From Flagellimonas okinawensis (GTDB taxonomy: Bacteria > Bacteroidota > Bacteroidia > Flavobacteriales > Flavobacteriaceae), in the NCBI RefSeq assembly GCF_029194005.1, contig NZ_JARFVA010000009.1:1-64000 (forward strand): DNA of 64,000 nucleotides, given 5' to 3'. The notes under the pieces are model-generated. The model ran no database searches, was not told the DNA's origin, and saw only the letters and a list, made by a program, of their open reading frames with translations. Below, piece by piece: positions 9,674 through 18,448 of this stretch. Position 1 is the first letter of the stretch; every line of letters begins with the position of its first letter. The translations under genes and the position numbers were made by a program.

Positions 9674-12600
9674 TTAGAACTTTAGGTTTAATCCCATGGT
9701 AAAGGATTTGGTCAAGGGAAATGCCCCATAATCCTCCCCGGGTGTCAAACTATTCGTCGTAATACTGCTCACCTCCGGGTTATAACCGAGATAATCGGTA
9801 ATGGTAAAGAGGTTGGTGGCCGTAACATAGAACCTAAGTCTCTGTATTTTGCTTCCAAAAAACTTGTCAGTGGGCAGGGTGTAGCCCAAGGTCACATTTC
9901 TCAAACGCACGTATGAACCGTCCTCCACCTGAAAGGATGAGGGCCTGTTGTTGTTCCCGTGGTTACCGGATTCCCTGTCCGCTCTTGGAATAGATCCATT
10001 TCCTGGATCGGAAGGAGATCTCCATCGATCATTGAACACGGCATAGGAATTGAAGTTCGCTTCACCGTTCTTCATGTGTCTGGAGGTAAGGTTGAGGATC
10101 TCGTTCCCTTCCACACCTTGGATCAAGAAGCTGAAATCGATATTCTTGAAGGTCAACCTGTTGTTGATACCCCAGGTGAAATCTGGAAAATAGCTACCGG
10201 TAACGGTCCTATCGTCCGGGGTGATCTCCCCGTCCCCATCAATATCCTTGAACCTGAAGTCCCCTGGTGCCGGATCTGGCGCTTGGGTATCAAAAGGTGC
10301 ATTATCGATCTCGTCCTGGGACTGATAGATCCCATCGACCACGTAACCATAATAGCTACCGATCGGATCCCCCACACGGGTCACGTGCCTTACACCGGCA
10401 CTACCCGAAGAGTAGATGGGCTCGTTGCCCTCGTTCAGGGAAAGCACCTCATTTTTATTGGTCGCGAAATTGATATCGGTGTTCCAGGTAAAATCCCCCA
10501 CAAAGTTCTTGGTGCTCAGGGCAATCTCAAAACCTGAGTTTTTCACTTCCCCAAGGTTTCTTAAAGTGGTCTCGAATCCGGATACAGATGAAATGGCCAC
10601 GTTGAGCAATAGGTCCCTTGTTTTGGTATCATAGTAATCGGCCAAAAGAAAGACCCTATTATTGAACAGGCCCAGTTCGATACCGGCGTCGATCTGCTCT
10701 GATTTTTCCCAGGTCAGGTTTGGATTGGGTATGGTACTTTGTACCAGACCGTTGATCTCGTTGCCCCCCAAGTTGTAGTTTTGTGGCGAAAGCAGTCCTA
10801 CGGCCCCATAGTTCGGGATCTCGAAGTTACCGGTCTGTCCCCAGCTCAATCTAAGTTTCAACTCTGAAATGGTTTCCGAATCAGACAAAAAGGATTCCTC
10901 GTTCAAACGCCATCCCACGGAAAACGAAGGGAAGTAACCGGTTTGGTTGTTCTTACCAAATCTTGAGGATTTGTCCGAACGGAAGGTTCCCGTGAAAAGG
11001 TACTTGTCCTTATAGCTATAGTTGACCCTAAATAACGAGGACAACAGGGACCATTGTTCCTTTACGGAAGTACCACCGAACACCTGACCACCGCTCACGG
11101 TAGGAACAAGGTCGTCCGGGTAGTTATTGGCCAATACCTGCTTAAGGGTAAGGTTGTCCTTTTGGGCCGTGTAGCCCAATACCGCATCGATATAATGATC
11201 GCCAAATTCCTTGGTATAGTTCAGGGTGTTCTCCCATAGCCAATTGGTCTCCGTGGAAGAAGAAGCCTGTCCATAGGGATTTCCATCCGCCGAGTTTCTG
11301 TACAATAAGGTGTTGGCCCTATAAAAATCCTGGTTGAACAAATTGATATAAACACCCCCAAAGGTCTTGAAGCTCAGTTCGGGAAGTATATCATAGGTCA
11401 ACCCAAGGGTTCCCCTGGTCTGGAACTGAAATATCTGATCGTCCACTGCCTCGATGATGGCCAAAGGGTTACTTGCCGTGGTGGTACCACTGCCCAAGTA
11501 GGATTGGTTGTTCAACTGGTTAATGGTCCCGTCAGGATTGTACGGGCTCACCGTTGGCGAGTGTACGATTCCGGAGTATACGATTCCGGGAGGTGTCGCA
11601 AAGTAAGGTGATGAAGCCGGGACCCTTTGGTTCTCGGTAACCGTAGGGGCCAATCTCAAATCCAAATTGAGCTTTTCGGACAATTGGGAGTTTAGATTGA
11701 GCAATACGGAGTATCTTTCAAATTTTGCCTTTTCTATGATACCTGTCTGGGAAAAGTAGCCCGTTGAGGCATAAAAACTGGTATTGTTCCTTATCGGTGA
11801 TGCATAGGAGAAGTTATAGCTCTGTACTATGCCCGTTTTGAAGAGAAGGTCTTGCCAATCGGTATCGGTACCGTCCCAGTTCACAAAGGATTCTGGCATT
11901 TCATAGTTGCCATTGCCCCTTTCGCCCGGTCCGATGGGATCGTCAATGGAAGCCCCGTCCACCGATTGCAGGTAGTTGTTGTTCCTGGCATCCCTGGTAA
12001 AGTCGATCAATTCCTCGGCGTTCATCAGGTCCAGTTTATTGGCCACGGACTGCATGCTCACATAGGAATCAAAGGAAAAGACCCCTTCATCCCCATTAGA
12101 CCCCTTTTTGGTCGTGATCAACAGCACACCGTTTCCTCCACGGGACCCATAAATGGCCGCGGCACTGGCATCTTTCAAAACCTGTATGGATTCGATGTCA
12201 TTGGGGTTCAGCGTGGCCAACGGGTTGATGGTCGGCGGCTGAAAGGTGGCACGTCTATTGGCCACTCCTCCCAATTGGCTTGAGGAGGTAAGGTTACGTG
12301 AGATCGGGATCCCGTCCACAACGAACAGGGGATCGTTTCCCGCGGAAATAGACCCTGAGCCCCTCACCCTAATATTGGGTGCAGCACCGGGCTCACCGGA
12401 TACTTCCTGTACCTGTACCCCGGAAACCTGTCCGATAAGGGCAGCTTCGGGAGTAAGGGCCGGAACCTCGGTAATGGTCTCGGTCGATACGGAGACTACG
12501 GAACCGGTCACTTTCTTTTTGGCCAAGGTACCATATCCCACGACCACCACCTCGTCCAATGCTGCAGCATCCTGCTCCATATTGACGGTAACGGTGGTAA

Positions 12601-13201
12601 GACCGGACACGTTCACCTCTTTGGGCTTATATCCGATATACGACACTTGGATAACGGTTACCCCGGAAGGCATTGTAATCTCGAAGTTCCCGTCAAAATC
12701 GGTCGTTGCCCCTACGCTAGTCCCTCTGGCGATGACCGTTGCACCGGCCAAAGGAATGCCCGCTTCGTCCAATACGACCCCGGTCAGAGTGCTCTGTGGG
12801 TTTTCCGTATCGATCTTCTTTTGTGGCATCAAGCTCGGAAGGGTCTTGTTTCTTTTTTTGATCACAATCTGTCTTGCGATGATCTCGAAGGTAAGATCCG
12901 TGTCCTTGAAGACTTCCTTGAAAAAATCTTCCACGCAGAGGTTTTCACCGTTCACGGATACCCTGCGGTCTATATTGACCTCAGAGGCCTCATAAAAGAA
13001 TTTATAGCCGGTGGTCTCGGTGATGGTCTCGAAGACATCTCCCAATCTGGTATTGTTAAAACTGTTGGCGACCTTGTCGTACTGGGCACAGGAGGCCGCA
13101 CTTACCTGACCGAACATGAACAGCAGGAAAAAGCCGTACATCATCTTCTTGCCAAGTTTGGGCACCAATGCACCTATGGTTTTGGTTTTGGTTTTTTTCA
13201 T
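9674..13201 (-). CDS. SusC/RagA-family TonB-linked outer-membrane transporter with STN domain
   Basis: 1175 residues. After the signal peptide comes a secretin/TonB short N-terminal (STN) domain at about residues 50-112. Next are a carboxypeptidase-regulatory-like domain at 135-215 (TGVVLDEAGIPLAGATVIAR), a TonB-box-like stretch DEVVVVGYGT, the plug domain with LKDASAAAIYGSRGGNGV, and a beta-barrel ending in GLNLKF. The STN domain is the part that contacts FecR, and sigma and FecR genes lie immediately upstream. The transporter is therefore probably both the importer and the sensor that switches on its own operon. Confidence 0.95.
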   Translation of the reverse strand: MKKTKTKTIGALVPKLGKKMMYGFFLLFMFGQVSAASCAQYDKVANSFNNTRLGDVFETITETTGYKFFYEASEVNIDRRVSVNGENLCVEDFFKEVFKDTDLTFEIIARQIVIKKRNKTLPSLMPQKKIDTENPQSTLTGVVLDEAGIPLAGATVIARGTSVGATTDFDGNFEITMPSGVTVIQVSYIGYKPKEVNVSGLTTVTVNMEQDAAALDEVVVVGYGTLAKKKVTGSVVSVSTETITEVPALTPEAALIGQVSGVQVQEVSGEPGAAPNIRVRGSGSISAGNDPLFVVDGIPISRNLTSSSQLGGVANRRATFQPPTINPLATLNPNDIESIQVLKDASAAAIYGSRGGNGVLLITTKKGSNGDEGVFSFDSYVSMQSVANKLDLMNAEELIDFTRDARNNNYLQSVDGASIDDPIGPGERGNGNYEMPESFVNWDGTDTDWQDLLFKTGIVQSYNFSYASPIRNNTSFYASTGYFSQTGIIEKAKFERYSVLLNLNSQLSEKLNLDLRLAPTVTENQRVPASSPYFATPPGIVYSGIVHSPTVSPYNPDGTINQLNNQSYLGSGTTTASNPLAIIEAVDDQIFQFQTRGTLGLTYDILPELSFKTFGGVYINLFNQDFYRANTLLYRNSADGNPYGQASSSTETNWLWENTLNYTKEFGDHYIDAVLGYTAQKDNLTLKQVLANNYPDDLVPTVSGGQVFGGTSVKEQWSLLSSLFRVNYSYKDKYLFTGTFRSDKSSRFGKNNQTGYFPSFSVGWRLNEESFLSDSETISELKLRLSWGQTGNFEIPNYGAVGLLSPQNYNLGGNEINGLVQSTIPNPNLTWEKSEQIDAGIELGLFNNRVFLLADYYDTKTRDLLLNVAISSVSGFETTLRNLGEVKNSGFEIALSTKNFVGDFTWNTDINFATNKNEVLSLNEGNEPIYSSGSAGVRHVTRVGDPIGSYYGYVVDGIYQSQDEIDNAPFDTQAPDPAPGDFRFKDIDGDGEITPDDRTVTGSYFPDFTWGINNRLTFKNIDFSFLIQGVEGNEILNLTSRHMKNGEANFNSYAVFNDRWRSPSDPGNGSIPRADRESGNHGNNNRPSSFQVEDGSYVRLRNVTLGYTLPTDKFFGSKIQRLRFYVTATNLFTITDYLGYNPEVSSITTNSLTPGEDYGAFPLTKSFTMGLNLKF

Positions 13202-13264
13202 AATTGAATTAGTGTAGTTAGTTAGTACTTGTTTTTTGGACTATTGGTTTTCACGTCATAGGCA

Positions 13265-14443
13265 CTATTGTTTATTAGGTTTATTAATTATTATCTGGTT
13301 ATCCTGTTTTTCGTAACTGAAATGGGTATGGGCCTGAATGGTCCTCAGCACCCTATCGATATCTTCCTCATCGAACATTCCGGTAAAACGTCTTTGGTCG
13401 AGTTCCCCGTACCTGTTCTCTATCCTTATATTGTATTGGCGCTGCAAACGTTTGATTATTTCGCCCATGGGCTCGTTCTCGAAGGCCAGCACACCTTTGG
13501 TCCACGATATATACGGGGACACATCGACATCTTCAACGGTAAAGGCCCCGCCTTCCCCGTAGGTATTGGAGGCTTTTTGTGAAGGAAGCAGCATTTGAAG
13601 CCCATCGGAACCGGCATCCAAGGAGCTTCCCACCCCTACGGAGCCCTCGACCAGTACCACCGCTGTGGACAGGTCCTCCCCATAGGCCGATACGTTGAAG
13701 ACCGTACCGAATACACGGGTGTACATTTTGTCCGTCCTAACAAAAAAGGGTTTATCCGGATTCTTGGCCACCTCGAAAAAGGCTTCCCCCACTAGGGTCA
13801 CCTCACGGTTGTCCATGGCCTCGAAGCTTGAAGGATAGGTCATACTGGAACCGGAGTTCAGAAGGACGGTGGAACCGTCCTGGAGCGTGACCGAGATTTT
13901 CTTTCCGTAGGGAACCTTTATGGTATTGTGCTTGGCCCTTCCTTTCACTTCCGTTTCCTCTCTCTGGGTCAACATCCCTTTGACAAGTGAGACCACCGTA
14001 CCCCCTTTTTTACTTTGGAGGGTGGCATCGGAATCGGGATCTAGGGTCAGCACCTCCCCATTGTCCAATTGCAGGGTGATCAGGTTCGGGTCTATCTCCA
14101 TTGGGATATCCACCGGAGGTTGTTGATTGAGCAGAAAGAACAAAGACGACCCGACCATAATGGTAATGATCGCTGCATACTTCCACAGGTAGGGACGGGT
14201 GTTCAGGCTCCTGACCTTTTTATCCTCCCTTTCCTTTATGGTATGTAGAAAATTCTCAAAAGCGGCCTCGCTCTGCCAAGATCTGTCCTCATAATTGACC
14301 AGGTAGTCCGCCTGTACCAATTTTTTGAAGACCTCCTTATTGTTCCCTTTTTTCACCCATTCGTACAAAATGGCCAATTCTTCCTGGGAAGCCTCTTGGT
14401 TGATATACCTTGTTATTATCCTTCTTATATCAAGTTTGGTCAT
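13265..14443 (-). CDS. FecR-family anti-sigma factor
   Basis: 392 residues. A cytoplasmic N-terminal domain (about 1-85, with EELAILYEWVKKGNNKEVF) binds the sigma factor. One membrane segment (about 86-107) follows, then the periplasmic FecR domain with VPYGKKISVTLQDGSTVLLNSGS and VTLVGEAFFEVAK, and a C-terminal DUF4974-like domain. It lies between the sigma gene (159-base gap) and susC (63-base gap), the standard arrangement. It should hold the sigma factor inactive until the STN domain of the SusC partner signals substrate. Confidence 0.93.
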   Translation of the reverse strand: MTKLDIRRIITRYINQEASQEELAILYEWVKKGNNKEVFKKLVQADYLVNYEDRSWQSEAAFENFLHTIKEREDKKVRSLNTRPYLWKYAAIITIMVGSSLFFLLNQQPPVDIPMEIDPNLITLQLDNGEVLTLDPDSDATLQSKKGGTVVSLVKGMLTQREETEVKGRAKHNTIKVPYGKKISVTLQDGSTVLLNSGSSMTYPSSFEAMDNREVTLVGEAFFEVAKNPDKPFFVRTDKMYTRVFGTVFNVSAYGEDLSTAVVLVEGSVGVGSSLDAGSDGLQMLLPSQKASNTYGEGGAFTVEDVDVSPYISWTKGVLAFENEPMGEIIKRLQRQYNIRIENRYGELDQRRFTGMFDEEDIDRVLRTIQAHTHFSYEKQDNQIIINKPNKQ

Positions 14444-14602
14444 CTGATTCTGTTTGTCACTTTATTAAGGGACGCGGGATTTTCAAAAAACCCTTACAGA
14501 AATTTATTTTTTTAACATTTAAATTATGGATTCCGTTGTTTTACACCCCTGAAGTTGATTGGGGGTACCAGAAAAATATGAAGTCAACGGTAAAAACAGG
14601 GT

Positions 14603-15157
14603 TCAGAGAAAACTGGTGAGTTGTGCGCGGAGCCGCTTCATGGCACGGGCCATGTGCACTTCGACGGTCTTGATGGAAATATGGAGCTGTTCGGAGATCT
14701 CCCGATATTTGAGCCCTTCGCGTTTGCTCATGATAAAGACCTTTTTGCATTGCTCTGGCAGATTGTCGATTTCCCTCTCCACTTTTTTAAGGCGCTCCTC
14801 GAACAGTGAACTATCGGCCTCGACCATTTCCAGGTAAGCTTGCTGCTTTAAATTATCGAGTAGTTGGGATTCTTTTTTTCGTTTTCGTTGCGTGTCGATG
14901 AACAGGTTATAGGCGATCTTGAACACATACCTTTTCAATTTACTGTCCTCGACCTGGAGTTTGGTCCTATTGTCCCAAATCTTGATGAAGGTCTGCTGGG
15001 CAATATCCTCCGAGATCTTTGGATCTCCGGAAATTGCCGTCATATAATTACATAGCTCCCTGTGGTACAATTGGAAGAGATGGGCAAAAGCATCTTGGCC
15101 GCCCTTTCTTAACTGTTCAATAAGGTAAGGTTCGTTATCAAAGCTATTTTGATCCAT
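14603..15157 (-). CDS. ECF RNA polymerase sigma factor (Bacteroidetes SusC-linked type)
   Basis: 184 residues. Region 2 lies at about residues 22-90 (HLFQLYHRELCNYM, then DIAQQTFIKIWDNR). Region 4 lies at about 120-180 with LPEQCKKVFIMSKREGLKYR and an HTH ending KTVEVHMARAMKRL. There is no region 3, as in ECF factors. It is the first gene of locus 1 and should direct transcription of the downstream susCD genes when released by FecR. Upstream, 15158-15426 is AT-rich non-coding DNA that probably carries its promoter; I could not fix a TAnnTTTG box there. Confidence 0.93.
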   Translation of the reverse strand: MDQNSFDNEPYLIEQLRKGGQDAFAHLFQLYHRELCNYMTAISGDPKISEDIAQQTFIKIWDNRTKLQVEDSKLKRYVFKIAYNLFIDTQRKRKKESQLLDNLKQQAYLEMVEADSSLFEERLKKVEREIDNLPEQCKKVFIMSKREGLKYREISEQLHISIKTVEVHMARAMKRLRAQLTSFL

Positions 15158-15426
15158 TTTTTCGCCTTTCTTTTAGTACGGGCCCATACATCCTGCCAAA
15201 CCGAGTTTGTCCATGTTGTTATGTACCGTATACTTTTGTTCTCAACTTAACACCGTTCAAACCATTGAACGGGGCCTGTCATAAACGAAAAAAGTGCCTT
15301 ATGTCAAAAAATCGATCCACCGTGGCCAATCGACCATTTCTCGGGGGGAAAGAAATTTTAATTCCTGTATCGGTGAAAACCAATAGAAATATTTCCAAAA
15401 AACGTTAACAAATTATAAAAAAATCT

Positions 15427-16050
15427 TTAAACCTTCCCTTTTTTTGATTTTTTTCTCAACAAAACGTTAAAACCAATCAACAGCAGAAATGTGAAAAAGT
15501 GGAGACCCATCGTATGGGCACCATTGAAATAGCTATTGAAAAAGAGTTGCTCTATGGCCGGTGGAACATACCTGTAAAGGGGCCACTTGGAACGAAAGCC
15601 TGGTCCGTTGCCAAATCGTACGACATGGTCCACTCCGTTTTCTGCCCCATATCAAAGGAATACCTTCACGGCCCCATAACAGTTCAAAAATGGTGCCCTG
15701 GGTCGACCCCAACCGTATTCTTTTATGAAATTTATCCCGAACGATCTTAATTGTATAAATTTAATCGCCACATGGATTGATGTCCTGCACATTCCGTGAT
15801 GAAGTTGATGAGGTACATGTAATGGAACAACGATATGTACAACTGGACGTTGGCCCACGGTGCTTCAAAACCAGGGCCGATCCACAGGCATAAGAAGGTA
15901 AATCCATCGGAAGGGTTTATTATCGGAATGTCAAAATCGAAGCGAATCGCTTTTTTTTGTCGATTGGCCCCAAAGCCAGTGCTACCGAACAATGCGTGGA
16001 AGGTAAGTTTATAGAGAATAAAAATATCATAACCTATTACGAATGGAGGA
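15427..16050 (-). pseudogene. Possible decayed small membrane-protein gene
   Basis: Three open stretches on the minus strand can be joined into one hydrophobic protein only by one frame change and by reading through one stop. They are: an open frame from about 16050 to 15747 with many aromatic residues and two hydrophobic helices; a second frame from about 15790 to a TGA at 15652; and the same frame continuing from 15651 to 15427, ending in a hydrophobic helix and a RKKSKKGKV tail. No start or family was recognised. The upstream end runs under the plus-strand gene that follows. Non-coding DNA with chance hydrophobic frames is the alternative. Nothing else is supported in 15158-16042. Confidence 0.25.
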
Positions 16051-16069
16051 TCAAGGAGTTACCAAGGAA

Positions 16070-16639
16070 ATGAAAATCAAAAACCGCTTGTACCATACGA
16101 TCGTTCTATTCCTTTCCCTTGTCGGGTTTTGTCAGGGACAGGAGTATTTGAAGGGACAGATAGTGACCAGGGCCGGAGATTCCATTTATGGGAGGATAAG
16201 GGTATTGGATAGGTTTCAAAGCTTTAGAAAACTTTATTATTTGACGGAGGAAGGAACTGAAAACAAAATTCCGATCGAAGACATCAGAATGTACAAAAGG
16301 GGCAATGAAGAATATGAGACCCTGATACTGGCCCATGGGGTATATGTCTTGGCTAAAAAACTTATCCATGGGCCCAATATCGAATTATACGTCGTGGAAT
16401 ACAAAGAACCCTTGAACCAGCGCCTATTGAACGAGGCTTTGGGGAAAAAAATGCCCACTGTCAGACAACATAAGTATTTAAAACTTTCCACAGGGCAGGT
16501 CATCAACGCCACCATGTCAAGTCGAAGAAAAATCAAAAAGTTTCTCCACCGTTTTCCACTTGTGGTCGAAAAGATCGAAAACAAGGTGATGGACAGTATG
16601 GAGGAGATCGTTGTGGAATGCAACAGCACAAAACCATAG
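16070..16639 (+). CDS. Secreted protein of unknown function
   Basis: 189 residues from the ATG at 16070, chosen because it begins a clean Sec signal peptide (MKIKNR, hydrophobic core, ending FCQGQ). An in-frame start at 16043 would add nine residues in front. The mature part begins YLKGQIVTRAGDSIYGRIRV and looks beta-rich with conserved-looking Gly-Asp turns; the C-terminal third is rich in Lys/Arg. I do not recognise a family with certainty. It is the only plus-strand gene in this part, a single gene between the two utilisation loci, and ends convergent with the phosphatase gene. Export to the periplasm is the only property supported. Confidence 0.6.
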   Translation: MKIKNRLYHTIVLFLSLVGFCQGQEYLKGQIVTRAGDSIYGRIRVLDRFQSFRKLYYLTEEGTENKIPIEDIRMYKRGNEEYETLILAHGVYVLAKKLIHGPNIELYVVEYKEPLNQRLLNEALGKKMPTVRQHKYLKLSTGQVINATMSSRRKIKKFLHRFPLVVEKIENKVMDSMEEIVVECNSTKP

Positions 16640-16763
16640 GCCGCATTAAATACCCCTAAGGCCCGAAAGTAAGTGCCAATGAAAACATCATTTGGCATTG
16701 CTGTACTCCCATTAAAGGATCAGAAGTATTTCACTTGGACAGACAGGGCCGGAACTGCTGAAA

Positions 16764-18320
16764 TCAATCCAGAATATTACCGTTCACGTCCAAAGTGAGC
16801 TCCTTTCGTTCACCTCCCTTATCCAACCGGACCTTATATCCTGTAAAATCGGTGTCGTTAACAAAACTTACCCTGTCCACTTCGAATCCCGGGTATTGAG
16901 TTTTAAGGTATTCCTCCACTCCTACCGGTAATGGATCTTGATAAGCAATGGTATTGGTAAACCTGCGTTCCGTGATGGCCTCGTTATCCCGCTCCACAAA
17001 TTCGTTGGGCAGGCCCTCTTTTTTGATCAGGTCGAATGCATCGTACAGCTCCCCTATTGCCGTATAGGATTCAAACGATAGTTTATTGTCCTCGATGGTA
17101 ATCACTTGGAACAACTGTGTGTTTTCAGCCGCTCTATCCCTTTGGGCGTCATAGCCCTCCCAGGCATTCTTCCGTAGACCGTACATTTTCCCGCCACTTA
17201 CCGATACGACGTATACAGTCCCCGTTCGGTCCCTCATATTGATGCCGTCCAATACGTTCTCGTTCGGGGATACCCTTCCACGTGCATAACTATGGTCATG
17301 GCCCTGGAGTACAAGATCAACTTCATATTTGTCAAAAATGGGCTTCATCAACTCCCGCCACTCCTTATTGTCCCTGCCATCGGAAGCGGAGAACAGTGGA
17401 TGGTGAAAGGTTACGACGACCCAGTCCCGATCCGTCTCAGCAAGGACCTTCGCTAGCCAAACAGCTTGCTCCTTATGATCGACATTACTGTTCAACCCAA
17501 TGATCCGCATATTTTGATAGTCCATATAATAGGCGGTTTCCTTTAAGCCTTCCGGACCGTTTGCAGGCAAGGTAAATTGATGTGGCCACTGTACGGACAA
17601 GCTCCTTTCGGAAGCTTCAGGTCCCAAACTTCTATATTCATGGTTGCCCGGTATGGGGAAAGCTCCCATGGATCCATGGATATGCCCCCCGGCTTCGAAC
17701 CATTCTTGCCATTGCTGCTCGTTGTGGGCACTGTTCACCAGATCCCCGGCATGAACGATGAATTTGGCATCCGGGGCCTTTTTATACCCCTCCCTGATCA
17801 GACGTGACCATAATTCCAGGATAAAGTTTTGGGTATCCCCCACGTATAAGAACGAGAACTTCTCCCTACCCTCCCTGGGTGCCGTTTTAAATTGGATCCA
17901 CTCGCTCCATCGTTTTCCATCCCCTACACGGTACGCATAGGTGGTATCACTGTGCAAACCGGTAAACCACACCGAGTGGTAGTTGGCCAGTACTTCAGCT
18001 TCATTGATCTCCAACGCATCGAATGTTGTAGTGACCGCCTTGATCGTTCTTGCATTTCGCCAAAATTTGGGAGCTGCCGTCGCAACGGCAATTTCCGCGT
18101 AGGCGGTATCGATCTGGGATGAGGTCCGCCAGGTGACACTGGCGGTCGTGGCAGGGTCCTCGCCATAGGAAAGGACAATTCTATCAGGGTGGTTCGTGGG
18201 CATGCGCCACTCCTTATCGAATTCCGGCGCCGTATATGTCCGGGGCAATTGTTGTCCATGGGCCCTGCCCAAAGATGACAAAACGCTGATCAAAACGAGT
18301 ATTTTACAGGGTGTTTTCAT
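16764..18320 (-). CDS. Purple-acid-phosphatase-like metallophosphoesterase with C-terminal PepSY-like domain
   Basis: 518 residues from ATG 18320, which begins a Sec signal peptide (MKTPCKILVL to AHGQ); the longer frame to 18383 lacks one. A fibronectin-like purple-acid-phosphatase N-domain (about 25-130; SYGEDPATTASVTWRTSS) precedes the metallophosphoesterase core with all expected metal motifs: YVGDTQ, HAGDLVN, GNHEY, FHHPLF and GHDHSYARG. The last 50 or so residues (EEYLKTQYPGFEVDRV... to VNGNIL) resemble a PepSY-like module. It probably hydrolyses phosphate monoesters in the periplasm. It is the last gene of locus 2, 128 bases after the unusual GH92 enzyme, so the substrate may be phosphorylated mannose residues. 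That link is inference. Confidence 0.85.
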   Translation of the reverse strand: MKTPCKILVLISVLSSLGRAHGQQLPRTYTAPEFDKEWRMPTNHPDRIVLSYGEDPATTASVTWRTSSQIDTAYAEIAVATAAPKFWRNARTIKAVTTTFDALEINEAEVLANYHSVWFTGLHSDTTYAYRVGDGKRWSEWIQFKTAPREGREKFSFLYVGDTQNFILELWSRLIREGYKKAPDAKFIVHAGDLVNSAHNEQQWQEWFEAGGHIHGSMGAFPIPGNHEYRSLGPEASERSLSVQWPHQFTLPANGPEGLKETAYYMDYQNMRIIGLNSNVDHKEQAVWLAKVLAETDRDWVVVTFHHPLFSASDGRDNKEWRELMKPIFDKYEVDLVLQGHDHSYARGRVSPNENVLDGINMRDRTGTVYVVSVSGGKMYGLRKNAWEGYDAQRDRAAENTQLFQVITIEDNKLSFESYTAIGELYDAFDLIKKEGLPNEFVERDNEAITERRFTNTIAYQDPLPVGVEEYLKTQYPGFEVDRVSFVNDTDFTGYKVRLDKGGERKELTLDVNGNILD

Positions 18321-18448
18321 AATGTATGGGTTAGTGACAAAATATGTCCTTGTAAACAAGATGCAGCCCTGAACGGGCTGCACCTCCGATAATTAAACAA
18401 ATAAACAAACTCAATTGAACCGACCATTTTCTTAAAGTTAAGTAATGG

